Part shown: one piece after another, positions 24,677 through 33,569 of the stretch
How positions within the stretch are numbered: position 1 is the stretch's first letter
Layout of the letters: each line of letters begins with the position of its first letter
From: PALSA-894 sp963734185
Lineage (GTDB): Bacteria; Pseudomonadota; Alphaproteobacteria; Rhizobiales; Xanthobacteraceae
NCBI GenBank assembly: GCA_963734185.1
Contig: CAVTGA010000002.1
Location: 248,001-312,000, forward strand
Reading direction: 5' to 3'
DNA length: 64,000 bases
Program-made: the position numbers and the translations under genes
The notes under the pieces: model-generated
What the model was told of the DNA's origin: nothing
What the model saw: the letters and a program-made list of their open reading frames with translations, nothing else
Database searches by the model: none

Positions 24677-25458
24677 GCCAGACGAGCGGCCCGGTCCTCT
24701 GGAGCATCGACACGCGCGGCGTCGCGACGGTGACGCTCAACCGGCCGGAGGTGAACAACGCCTATGACGGGAACCTGATCCAGGGGCTGCTGGCGGCGTT
24801 CGATGCGCTCGGGCGCGAAAGCGTGCGCGCGGTCGTCCTCAAGGGCAACGGCAAGCACTTCCAGGCCGGCGCCGACCTCAAATGGATCGACGCCGTCCGG
24901 CAGTCCTCGCCGCAGGAAAACCTGAATGCCTCGCGCGCGACCGCCGAGGCAGTCCAGCGCCTCAATCTCAGTCCCGTGCCGACCGTCGCCCTGGTGCAGG
25001 GCGGCTGCTTCGGCGGCGGCACCGGGATCATCGCGGCCTGCGACGTGGTCGTCGCCGCCGACAACGCCATGTTCTCGATCGCCGAAGTGCGCTGGGGGCT
25101 GACCGCAGCGATCATCGTTCCGCAGCTCATCGACGCCGTGGGCGTGCGCCAGGTGCGGCGCTACGCGCTCACCGGCGAACGCTTCGGGCCTGAGGAAGCG
25201 CGCCGCATCGGGCTGGTGCACGAGATCGTTCCGCTTGCGCAGCTCGATGCCGCGGGCGCGCGCATCGTCGACCACCTGCTGGCGAATGGCCCGCAGGCGA
25301 TCGCCGAAACCAAAACGCATGTCCTGCGTTCCGCCTGGAGCGATCTCGACGCGGCCGCCTTCGACGCCCTGGTCGAAAGCCACTCGGCCAAGCGGCAGTC
25401 GGCCGAGGCGGCGGAAGGCTTGGCGTCGTTCACGCAGAAGCGATCCGCGCGCTGGTGA
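24673..25458 (+). CDS. Enoyl-CoA hydratase/isomerase family protein (methylglutaconyl-CoA hydratase-like)
   Basis: 261 residues, ATGA overlap with the cupin gene. FQAGADLKWI and GGCFGGGTGIIAACD form the oxyanion hole of the crotonase fold. The second catalytic glutamate is present in IAEVRWGLTAAI; the first (GGGxE in classical hydratases) is glycine. The pattern GGGTGIIAACD...EVRWGL is that of LiuC/AUH-type proteins of leucine and isoprenoid catabolism. It should act on a branched or carboxylated acyl-CoA. Context with an RLP and cupin is unusual. Confidence 0.9.
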   Translation: MSQTSGPVLWSIDTRGVATVTLNRPEVNNAYDGNLIQGLLAAFDALGRESVRAVVLKGNGKHFQAGADLKWIDAVRQSSPQENLNASRATAEAVQRLNLSPVPTVALVQGGCFGGGTGIIAACDVVVAADNAMFSIAEVRWGLTAAIIVPQLIDAVGVRQVRRYALTGERFGPEEARRIGLVHEIVPLAQLDAAGARIVDHLLANGPQAIAETKTHVLRSAWSDLDAAAFDALVESHSAKRQSAEAAEGLASFTQKRSARW

Positions 25459-25552
25459 CGGAACGGCGGGGACAGGGATAGAGTTGGCGCAGCGAACACC
25501 GAGAATCACGCCATACTGCGCCTTCGAATCCGGCTCTGACATAGGAGCATTC

Positions 25553-26557
25553 ATGCGCACTGGTCGCATTCGCCTGGCATGGCTCAAGCTTCCGGCGATC
25601 GCAGCGCTCGCAGTCGCGGTCACGGCTCCTGCTCCGGCGCAGACTTCGCTCGACGACCTGGTGTCGGCAGTGGTGCGCATCCGCACCACCATCAACCCCG
25701 AGGCGCGGACGGCGGAAAGCCTTGGCCGCCAGCGCGAAGGCTCCGGCATCGTGATCGACGAGAACGGCCTCGTGCTCACCATCGGCTACCTGATGGTCGA
25801 GGCCTATGCGGCCGAGGTCACCACCAATGCCGGCCGCACCGTGCCGGCGACGATCGTCGGATACGACCACGAGACCGGGTTCGGGCTGCTGCGCGCGGTC
25901 GAGCCGCTCAAGCTCAAGCCGCTCCCCTTCGGCAAATCGGCCGAGGTCAAGGAGAGCGACCGGGTGCTGATCGCGAGCCACGGCGGAACGCAGATGATCG
26001 CGCCGGTCCATGTGGTCGCCAAGCGCGAATTCTCCGGCAACTGGGAATACCTGCTCGACGAGGCGATCTTCACGGCGCCGCCGCACCCGGCCTGGAGCGG
26101 CGCGGCGCTGATCAGCCGCGAGGGCAAGCTGGTCGGCGTCGGCTCGCTCATCGTCGGCGACGCGACCGGCAGGAGCGACGGAAAGCCGGGCAACATGTTC
26201 GTGCCGATCGACCGGCTGCCGCCGATCCTCGGCGACCTGATCGCCGACGGCCGCGTGCCCGGGCCGGGACACCCCTGGCTCGGCATCTCCACCGAAGAGC
26301 TGCGCGGCCGCCTGTTCGTCTCGCGCGTGACGCCGGGCGGGCCGGCCGAGAAGGCGGGCCTCGAACGCGGCGATGTGATCGTCAGCGTGAACGGCGAGAC
26401 GCCGCGCAACCAGGCGGATTTCTACCGCAAGATCTGGGCGCAGGGTCGTGCCGGCGTCACCGTGCCGCTCGACGTGCTGCAGGGCAGCGACAAGCGGCGC
26501 ATCGACATCAAGTCGATGGACCGGCTCGATCACCTCAAGCTGAAGACGACGTTCTGA
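25553..26557 (+). CDS. S1C (DegP/HtrA-like) protease homologue with PDZ domain, catalytic triad incomplete
   Basis: 334 residues: a cleavable leader (ends APAPAQT), a trypsin-like domain (~35-235) and one PDZ domain (~235-325: HPWLGIST, GGPAEKAGLERGDVIVSVNGE). The usual NNHV around the catalytic histidine reads TIGYLMVEA (His to Tyr), and the TDLAVL aspartate region reads HETGFGLL (Asp lost). The serine survives in AWSGAAL, where active enzymes have GNSGGPL. So this is probably a periplasmic scaffold or chaperone rather than a protease. AGGAG precedes the ATG. Confidence 0.87.
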   Translation: MRTGRIRLAWLKLPAIAALAVAVTAPAPAQTSLDDLVSAVVRIRTTINPEARTAESLGRQREGSGIVIDENGLVLTIGYLMVEAYAAEVTTNAGRTVPATIVGYDHETGFGLLRAVEPLKLKPLPFGKSAEVKESDRVLIASHGGTQMIAPVHVVAKREFSGNWEYLLDEAIFTAPPHPAWSGAALISREGKLVGVGSLIVGDATGRSDGKPGNMFVPIDRLPPILGDLIADGRVPGPGHPWLGISTEELRGRLFVSRVTPGGPAEKAGLERGDVIVSVNGETPRNQADFYRKIWAQGRAGVTVPLDVLQGSDKRRIDIKSMDRLDHLKLKTTF

Positions 26558-26561
26558 CGCG

Positions 26562-27527
26562 TTACTCCGGCTTGACGCCGGTCTCGCGGATCACCTGCAG
26601 GTACTTCTCGCTTTCGGCCTTCACGAAGGCGGTGAATCGCTCGATCGACAACGGCGTCACGTCGGCACCGGCCTCCAGCAGCTTCTGCTTCACATCCGGC
26701 AGCGCGAGCACCTTGTTGACCTCGGCGTTGAGCCGCGCGACCACGTCCTTGGGCGTCGCACGCGGCGCGAACAGTCCGACCCACAGGGTGAAATCGAACT
26801 CCTTGATGCCGGCGGCTTCGGCGACCGTCGGCACGTCGGGCGCGACGCCGGAGCGCCTGGCCGACGATACCGCCATCAGCCTGAGCGTACCGGCCTTGAC
26901 GTGCGGCATCGCGGCGGGGAACCCGGGGAAATACATGTCCACATGCCCGCCCAACAAATCGTTGAGCGCGGGCCCGGCGCCCTTGTAAGGCACGTGCGTC
27001 ATGCCGCTCTGCGTACGCAGCTTGAGCAACTCGCCGGCGAAATGCCCGGGCGTCCCGGCGCCTGCCGAGGCGAATGTCGGCACGCGGTTGCCGCGCAGCG
27101 CAGCGAGCATGTCGGGCATCGTCATATAGGGCGCCTTCGCCGGAACCACGAGCACAAGCGGGACCACGGCCAGCAGCGCGATCGGCTGCAGGTCGCGCTC
27201 GGGATCGTAGCCGAGGCCCTTGTTCCAGTGCTGGTTGATGGCGACCTCGGCGGTCTGTCCCACCAGCAGCGTGTGCCCGTCGGGTTGGGCCGCGATCACG
27301 CTCTGCGTGCCGATGGCGCCGCTGGCGCCGGCGCGGTTCTCCACCACCACGGTCTGCCCGAGCGCGGCACCGAGCCGGTCGGAGATGACGCGCGCGACAA
27401 AGTCGCCGGTGCCGCCGGCCGAATAGGCGACGATGAGATGCACGGTGCGGCTCGGATAGGTCTGCGCCTGCGCCGGTGCGGCGAGGACGCCGGCCAGGAG
27501 CGCCGCGATCACACAGCCTCGATTCAT
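26562..27527 (-). CDS. Bug-family TTT substrate-binding protein
   Basis: 321 residues from ATG 27527, with GGGAGG eight bases upstream. Leader CVIAALLAGVLAAPAQAQ. The Bug loop reads VAYSAGGTGDFVAR, a variant of PFPPGGxxD, and THVPYKGAGPALNDLLGG lies in the second lobe. It is the only minus-strand gene inside the 21-31 kb plus-strand cluster, facing the protease homologue with a four-base gap and diverging from the ABC ATPase. No TctA/B partner is adjacent. Confidence 0.92.
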   Translation of the reverse strand: MNRGCVIAALLAGVLAAPAQAQTYPSRTVHLIVAYSAGGTGDFVARVISDRLGAALGQTVVVENRAGASGAIGTQSVIAAQPDGHTLLVGQTAEVAINQHWNKGLGYDPERDLQPIALLAVVPLVLVVPAKAPYMTMPDMLAALRGNRVPTFASAGAGTPGHFAGELLKLRTQSGMTHVPYKGAGPALNDLLGGHVDMYFPGFPAAMPHVKAGTLRLMAVSSARRSGVAPDVPTVAEAAGIKEFDFTLWVGLFAPRATPKDVVARLNAEVNKVLALPDVKQKLLEAGADVTPLSIERFTAFVKAESEKYLQVIRETGVKPE

Positions 27528-27612
27528 CCCATCGCCTCCCGGGTAGGACCGGGCTAAGATTTCCATTGCTGCTTCCGCACTTCAAGGTGGGTGAAGCGAT
27601 GCGAGGACACGA

Positions 27613-28371
<759 letters not shown>

Positions 28372-28399
28372 CGGGCGGCCGCCACAGGGAGAAAATGCG

Positions 28400-29392
28400 A
28401 TGAAGAACCGAGCGATGGACCTGTCTCGCCGCCAATCCCTCGCAGCCGCCGGGGCGCTGCTCACGGTCGGCCTCGCGCCGCGCGCCGCGCTGGCGCAGAC
28501 CACCATACGGCAGGGCTACCAGACCAACCTCTGGGGCATGCCGACCTACTACCTGCTGCGCTCGGGTCTGTTGGAAAAGCGCGGCATCAAGTTCGAGGAA
28601 TTCGGCGTGCCGTCCGGCAACCTCACCATGCAGCAGATGGTGGCGCGGCAAGTGGACCTCGGCACCTACGCCGGACCCTCGCTGATCCTCGGCCACGACA
28701 AGGGCGGCCTGGTCGCGATCGCGCAGATCGAGCATGTGGGCAAGACCGCAAGCGTGATGGTGCGCAAGGATCTCAACCTCACCAAGATCGAGCAGCTCAA
28801 GGGGCTGAAGATCGCGAACCAGACCGGTTCGTCGGTCGGCAACATCTTCGTCGACCAGATCGGGCCCGCGCACGGGCTGAAGAAGGGCGACTACCAGGAA
28901 GTGCGCATGAACGTGACCGACATGATCACGGCGCTTTCGGCCAAGACCGTGGACGCGATGGTCAATGTCGAGCCCTACAACGCGATCGCCGAGGCCGACG
29001 GGCTCGCGGTGAAGATCATGAACTACTGGGACGTCGACAGGATGCCGGTGTTCATGGCGGCGACGCCCGACTTCATCGCCAAGAGTCCGGACACCGTCGT
29101 GGCCTACCTCAAGGCCTGGCTCGAAGTCGCGCGCGACTTCAAGGACAACCCGAACAAGGTGGCCGACGCGATCTACGGCTTCTACAAGTCCAAGGGCTAT
29201 TCGATGTCGCAGGAGACCTTCCGCAAGGCGCTCGCGACCGTCGATGTCAACCCCGGCTTCCCCAACGACCTCAGGCCCTACATGCAGGAGCAGGCCGAGA
29301 TCCTGCTGCGCGAGAAGAAGATCGCCGCCATCCCGGACTGGAGCAAGGCGCTGCGGCCGGACTTCATGGAGAAGGCGCGCGCGGGGGCATAG
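28400..29392 (+). CDS. ABC transporter substrate-binding protein (NitT/TauT type)
   Basis: 330 residues. Twin-arginine-like leader (DLSRRQSLAAAGALL) ending at ALAQT. The mature chain has the NMT1/THI5-like pattern: IRQGYQTNLWGMPTYYLLRSGLLEKRGIKFE, then VDLGTYAG and LKIANQTGSSVGNIF. It binds a small ligand in the periplasm for the ATPase encoded just upstream. Nearby CoA and RLP enzymes suggest an organic acid or sugar acid, but the ligand cannot be read from sequence. Confidence 0.92.
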   Translation: MKNRAMDLSRRQSLAAAGALLTVGLAPRAALAQTTIRQGYQTNLWGMPTYYLLRSGLLEKRGIKFEEFGVPSGNLTMQQMVARQVDLGTYAGPSLILGHDKGGLVAIAQIEHVGKTASVMVRKDLNLTKIEQLKGLKIANQTGSSVGNIFVDQIGPAHGLKKGDYQEVRMNVTDMITALSAKTVDAMVNVEPYNAIAEADGLAVKIMNYWDVDRMPVFMAATPDFIAKSPDTVVAYLKAWLEVARDFKDNPNKVADAIYGFYKSKGYSMSQETFRKALATVDVNPGFPNDLRPYMQEQAEILLREKKIAAIPDWSKALRPDFMEKARAGA

Positions 29393-29401
29393 GCCCATCC
29401 C

Positions 29402-29527
29402 CCGTCATGGCCGGGCTGGTCCCGGCCATCCACGTCTTGCTTGCCGTGAAGGAAGACGTGGATGCCCGGCACCATAGGCGAGCGAAGCGACGCCGTCCTT
29501 CGGACGTCTATGGCCGGGCATGACGGG
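29402..29527. repeat. Palindromic repeat, family D (CGTCATGGCCGGGC type)
   Basis: Two nested arms: CCGTCATGGCCGGGCTGGTC then CATCCACGTCTTGC, pairing with GACGTGGATGCCCGG and GGCCGGGCATGACGGG. Lies between the binding-protein gene and the LVIVD gene. Other copies at 61652-61737 (complete) and 7457-7496 (half). Confidence 0.8.
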
Positions 29528-29565
29528 ATAGTCTGCATCGCCTTATCATCAAAGCAGTGGCCATC

Positions 29566-30792
29566 ATGTCTGCAAACGACTCCGTCGAATGGAACTTCAA
29601 GCTGCTCGCCCATCACGAGCTTGCCGGCTTCGGCGGCATGGGCGAAGGCATGTCGATCCAGCTCGCCAAGGACGGCCGGCGCATCATCTGGCTCGCGCAC
29701 GAGAGCGCGCCGAAGAACTTCACCGCGGTCGACGTGTCCGACCCGCGCGCGCCGAAGCTCGTGGTGCAGACCGACCTGCCGCAGGCCTACATGCGCTCGA
29801 ATTCGCTCGAGGTCGTGGGCGACATCATGGCGGTCGCCTACCAGTGTCAGAAGCCGGGCCAGCAGCCGGCCGGCTTCGAGCTGTTCGACATCTCGGTGCC
29901 GGAACAGCCGAAGTCGATCGCGTTCGTCGACCGCTCCGGGCCTTCGTCGCGCGGCGTGCACCAACTCTGGTTCTGCGACGGCGAATACGTGCACATGGCC
30001 GCGGGCGCGGCGGATTTCGTGACGCACAACCCGCTCGACGACCAGTGCTACCAGGTATTCGACGTACGCAATCCGTCGAAACCACAGGAGGTCGGACGCT
30101 GGTGGATGCCGGGGACACGGGTCGGCGACACGGCGCCGCCGCCGGCCCGTCACAAGCCGCCGCTCTACGACATGGGCTTCCGCGCCCACAACACCAACGT
30201 CTACCCGCAGCGTCCCGACCGCTGCTATCTCGGCTACATCGACGCCGGCATGTTCATCCTCGACATCTCGGACAAAGCGAATCCGAAGCCGATCTGCCGC
30301 TGGGACAACTCGCCGCCCTATCACGGCTTCACCCACACGGTGCTGCCGCTGTTCGCGCGCGACCTGCTGGTGGTCACCGACGAGTCGGTGGTCGACGACG
30401 CGGCCGACTGGCCCAAGCTGGTGTGGATCCTCGATGCGCGCGACGAGACCAACCCGGTGCCGATCGCGACTTGCCCGACCTCGGATTACCAAAGCTTCTC
30501 CAAGCGCGGCGGCCGCTTCGGCGCGCACAATATCCACGAGAACGTGCCGCTGCCGACCGCATGGCAATCCGACACGATCATCATCGGCACGTTCTTCAAC
30601 GGGGGCTTGCGCGCCTACGACATTTCCAACCCCTACCAGCCGAGGGAAGTGGCCGCCTTCGTGCCGAAGGCGCCGGCGCTTGCGCCGCGCGGCACCATCC
30701 AGCTCAACGACGTGTTCGTGGACGAGCGCGCCATCGTCTACGCGGTCGACCGCCACGTCGGCGGGCTGTACGTGCTGGAGATGGATTTCTGA
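29566..30792 (+). CDS. LVIVD-repeat (beta-propeller-like) protein
   Basis: 408 residues with repeated blade-like units of the LVIVD family: FTAVDVSDPRAPKLV, FELFDISVPEQPKSIAF, YQVFDVRNPSKPQEV, MFILDISDKANPKPI and LRAYDISNPYQPREVA. Each pairs a (V/F)DxSxP turn with a short strand. No signal peptide is seen. HNTNVYPQ and HTVLPLF histidines could bind metal. Function of the family is unknown. It is co-directional with the ABC genes and is probably part of the same catabolic set. Confidence 0.8.
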   Translation: MSANDSVEWNFKLLAHHELAGFGGMGEGMSIQLAKDGRRIIWLAHESAPKNFTAVDVSDPRAPKLVVQTDLPQAYMRSNSLEVVGDIMAVAYQCQKPGQQPAGFELFDISVPEQPKSIAFVDRSGPSSRGVHQLWFCDGEYVHMAAGAADFVTHNPLDDQCYQVFDVRNPSKPQEVGRWWMPGTRVGDTAPPPARHKPPLYDMGFRAHNTNVYPQRPDRCYLGYIDAGMFILDISDKANPKPICRWDNSPPYHGFTHTVLPLFARDLLVVTDESVVDDAADWPKLVWILDARDETNPVPIATCPTSDYQSFSKRGGRFGAHNIHENVPLPTAWQSDTIIIGTFFNGGLRAYDISNPYQPREVAAFVPKAPALAPRGTIQLNDVFVDERAIVYAVDRHVGGLYVLEMDF

Positions 30793-30860
30793 TCTTCCCC
30801 TCCGCCGAGATCGGTCCCTTCGGCCGGCGCCAGCGCTACGCGCGCGGTGCGAAGATTCCA

Positions 30861-31448
30861 GTGACCATCGCCGCGCGATCGTCGGGCGCGGACGAGACCG
30901 CCATCCGGGTCGACGGCAGGCTACTTTGCAGAACCACCGCCGATATCTCACTCGTCGGCAGCGGCTGCCGGTGCTGCACGATCCGTTCCGATCTCGTGCG
31001 TGCGCTGCGCGACCTCGCTCCACGTTCCGGTCATGTCGAGATCGCGGTGGACGCCCGCGCCGACCCCCTGCCGATCCTGCGCACATTCATGACCGACCGC
31101 GGCCTCGGGGCCGATTTTCATGTCGACGACGACCCACCGCTCGCCGGCGATTGCTCGAGCTTCGTCCTGACCGAGGATCGTCCGCTCGCCTGGGGTGCCT
31201 TCAGCCGCGCGATGGAGACGCTGGTCGCGACGCGCGGGCCCGATCTGACGCAGGCCAAGGGCCTGCTCCGCATCGAGGACTGCCACGGCCCGATCGCCAT
31301 CCATTACATGCAGCATCTCGCGCTTCCGCCGGTCGAGCTTAGCGCTTGGCCGGACGCCGACCGGCGCAGCCGGGTCACGTTCGCTACCCGCGGCATTACC
31401 GCGGCGGCGGTCCGGCGACTGTTCGACGCGGTGCGCGCCCTCGCATGA
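30861..31448 (+). CDS. CobW/COG0523 GTPase-like protein lacking the P-loop
   Basis: About 195 residues from GTG 30861 (start uncertain). The zinc-site segment GSGCRCCTIRSDLVRALRDL matches the GCxCC motif of CobW/YjiA metallochaperones, preceded by TAIRVDGRLLCRTTADIS. The C-terminal CobW_C domain is intact: LLRIEDCHGPIAIHYMQH, LPPVELSAWPDADRRSR and VTFATRGI. The P-loop (GxxGxGKT) and ~100 residues of GTPase core, which should follow KIPVTI, are absent. It reads as an internal deletion that kept the frame. Either a degraded gene or a GTP-independent relative. Confidence 0.68.
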   Translation: MTIAARSSGADETAIRVDGRLLCRTTADISLVGSGCRCCTIRSDLVRALRDLAPRSGHVEIAVDARADPLPILRTFMTDRGLGADFHVDDDPPLAGDCSSFVLTEDRPLAWGAFSRAMETLVATRGPDLTQAKGLLRIEDCHGPIAIHYMQHLALPPVELSAWPDADRRSRVTFATRGITAAAVRRLFDAVRALA

Positions 31449-32201
31449 TCAACCGAGGAACGCGCCGCCGTTCACGTGGATGGTCTGTCCGGTGATGTAG
31501 CGCGCGCCGGGACCGCAGAGGAATCGCACCGTCGCGGCGATGTCCTCCGGGCGCCCGCGTTCGCCGAACAGCGTGTGGTGCACGCCATGATGTTGCGGCT
31601 CGGGCGCGTTGACGTGGCGGGCCGTGGCGATCAGTCCGGGCGCGACGCAGTTCACCGTGACGCGATCGTCGGCGAGATCATGCGCGAGCGCACGGGTGAA
31701 GCCGATAATGCCCATCTTGGCGGTCATCACATGGGCGCGGTCCTTCGAGCCGGAATGCGCGCTCAAGCCGCCGAGGTTGACGATCCGCCCGGTGTTGCTC
31801 GCCTTCAGGTGCGGCAGGCACGCCTTCACGCAGACGAAAGCTCCGTCGAGGATGACCTTCAGGACCTCATGCCACTCGGCAAGCGTGATGGCGTCGATCG
31901 GTTTCTCGCGCCGCATCGCGGCATTGTTGACCAGGATGTCGATGCGGCCGAAGCGCGCGATCGCGGCGGCGACCATCGCCTCGACCGCGGCCGGATCGCT
32001 GACTTCGGCGAGCGCGGCGAACGCTGCGCCGCCGGCCGCCTCGATCTCCTTGACGACCGCATCGGCCTCGGCCTGGTTCGAGCGCGCGTTCACCACGACC
32101 GCGGCGCCGCCCGCCGCGAGCGCGAGCGCGATCGAGCGGCCGATGTTGCGCCCGGCTCCGGTGACGAGCGCGACGCGGCCTGAGAGTTCTTTCTCGCTCA
32201 T
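31449..32201 (-). CDS. SDR family oxidoreductase without the canonical Ser-Tyr pair
   Basis: 250 residues. TGAGRNIGRSIALAL is the cofactor-binding TGxxxGxG loop and NNAAMR the NNAG-like motif. RVTVNCVAPGLIAT and ITGQTIHVNGGAFLG close the fold as in FabG. At the active site GGLSAHSGSKDRAHVMTAK aligns so that YxxxK reads VMTAK and the catalytic serine position is glycine, leaving only the lysine. It follows the MmgE/PrpD gene by six bases, so it is probably the last gene of the minus-strand run. Confidence 0.88.
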   Translation of the reverse strand: MSEKELSGRVALVTGAGRNIGRSIALALAAGGAAVVVNARSNQAEADAVVKEIEAAGGAAFAALAEVSDPAAVEAMVAAAIARFGRIDILVNNAAMRREKPIDAITLAEWHEVLKVILDGAFVCVKACLPHLKASNTGRIVNLGGLSAHSGSKDRAHVMTAKMGIIGFTRALAHDLADDRVTVNCVAPGLIATARHVNAPEPQHHGVHHTLFGERGRPEDIAATVRFLCGPGARYITGQTIHVNGGAFLG

Positions 32202-32207
32202 TTGGAA

Positions 32208-33569
32208 TCACCCACGCAGGCTGCCCAGATCGATCTGGCCGTCATACAGGCCGCGTGCCAGCGCAAGCGCGGCCGAGATCTTTCCTTCACCCCACCCGCC
32301 GTGGCGGCAATTGAGCACGAATTTGTCCTCGATGTCGGCGCGGCTCAGCGGCTCGTTGGCGCCGCCGCGGAAATGCGGCTGGCGCTCCTCGACCACGCGG
32401 CCGTCGTTCAAAGCCACCCGGACGTGGCCGGTGAACGCGTTCGGGTAGGGATTGTCCGGGTCGATCTGGTAGCCCACCTTGCGGGCAAGCGCGATGACGC
32501 GCTCGTCCTTCACGGCCGCGTCGGTGAAGTCTCCCAACCCCACATTGCCGCGCACGAACGCCGCCGCGATGCAGTAGGGCTGCGAGAATTTTGCGCCGTA
32601 CCCGTTTGCCGGGCGCTGCTTGGCGCCGAGCGGCTCCCACAGGCGGTGCACCGTCCCCTCGCCCACCTCGCAGACGATCTCCCTCACGTCCTCCGGCTTG
32701 AGGCCATGCGCGGCCAGCCGCCGCGCGCAGTCGATGTAGGGATGCGTCATGGTCCCGCACGGATAGGGCTTGAAGGCGAGCGTCTCGGTGACCCAGCGCT
32801 CGCCGAAGCCGCCCAGCAGTGCAGCGTAATTTCCCTCGGCCGTATGCGCGAAGCCGTGGAACAGGCCATGCGTGCCTTCGAACACGGTGCGCGGCCCGGT
32901 GAACCCCGAGCGCGCCAGCAGCGCGGCGCGCAGCCCGGACTGCGCCGCCCAGCCGGCGTGCATGCGTTTGGTCCAGGCGCCCTCGGCCAGATACTCGATG
33001 ATGCCGCTCGCCATGCTGCCGGCGATGCCGAGCGCGTCGACGATCTGGCGGCGCTGCAAGCCGAGCGCCGCCGCGACGCCGGCCGCCGCGCCCATCGCGC
33101 CGAACACGGCGGTCGGATGAAAACCCGCCTTGTGCACGGCCTTGGGCACCACGAGGCTCAGCCGGCACAAACTCTCGACCCCGACCGCGATCCCGCGCAG
33201 CGCCGCAGACCCGTCGGGCCGATGCCGCTCGCACGCCGCCAGCACCGCCGGCACCACGACGGCGCCGGCATGCACCGGGCCGCCCTCGAACGTGTCGTCG
33301 AAATCCTCGCCGTGTGCCGCCGTGCCGTTGACGAAGGCGGCGCCGCCCAAGCTCAGCGTGCGCGCGTGACCGATCGCGGTGCAGGGTCCGTCGTCGTCCC
33401 AGCCGTCGAGCGCGCTGCGCAGATAGTCCGCTTGGCGCGCGGCGGCACAGAGGCCGATCACATCGACGGCGAGATCGACGCACTTCTCGCGCACGGCGGC
33501 GGGGATCGCCAGCGCGCCGATGCGCGCGGCCAGGTGCTCGGCGACGGAAACTTCGGGAAGCGTGCTCAT
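32208..33569 (-). CDS. MmgE/PrpD family protein
   Basis: 453 residues. Recognisable blocks are FVNGTAAHGEDFDDTFEGGPVHAG, KAGFHPTAVFGAMGAAAGVA, GSMASGIIEYLAEGAWTKRM (the conserved GTK/ARM region) and KPYPCGTMTHPYID. The family includes 2-methylcitrate dehydratase and cis-aconitate decarboxylase; members dehydrate or decarboxylate tricarboxylate-like acids without an iron-sulfur cluster. The start at 33569 overlaps the upstream permease stop (ATGA), so it is co-expressed with the ferric-type importer, an unusual pairing. Confidence 0.92.
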   Translation of the reverse strand: MSTLPEVSVAEHLAARIGALAIPAAVREKCVDLAVDVIGLCAAARQADYLRSALDGWDDDGPCTAIGHARTLSLGGAAFVNGTAAHGEDFDDTFEGGPVHAGAVVVPAVLAACERHRPDGSAALRGIAVGVESLCRLSLVVPKAVHKAGFHPTAVFGAMGAAAGVAAALGLQRRQIVDALGIAGSMASGIIEYLAEGAWTKRMHAGWAAQSGLRAALLARSGFTGPRTVFEGTHGLFHGFAHTAEGNYAALLGGFGERWVTETLAFKPYPCGTMTHPYIDCARRLAAHGLKPEDVREIVCEVGEGTVHRLWEPLGAKQRPANGYGAKFSQPYCIAAAFVRGNVGLGDFTDAAVKDERVIALARKVGYQIDPDNPYPNAFTGHVRVALNDGRVVEERQPHFRGGANEPLSRADIEDKFVLNCRHGGWGEGKISAALALARGLYDGQIDLGSLRG

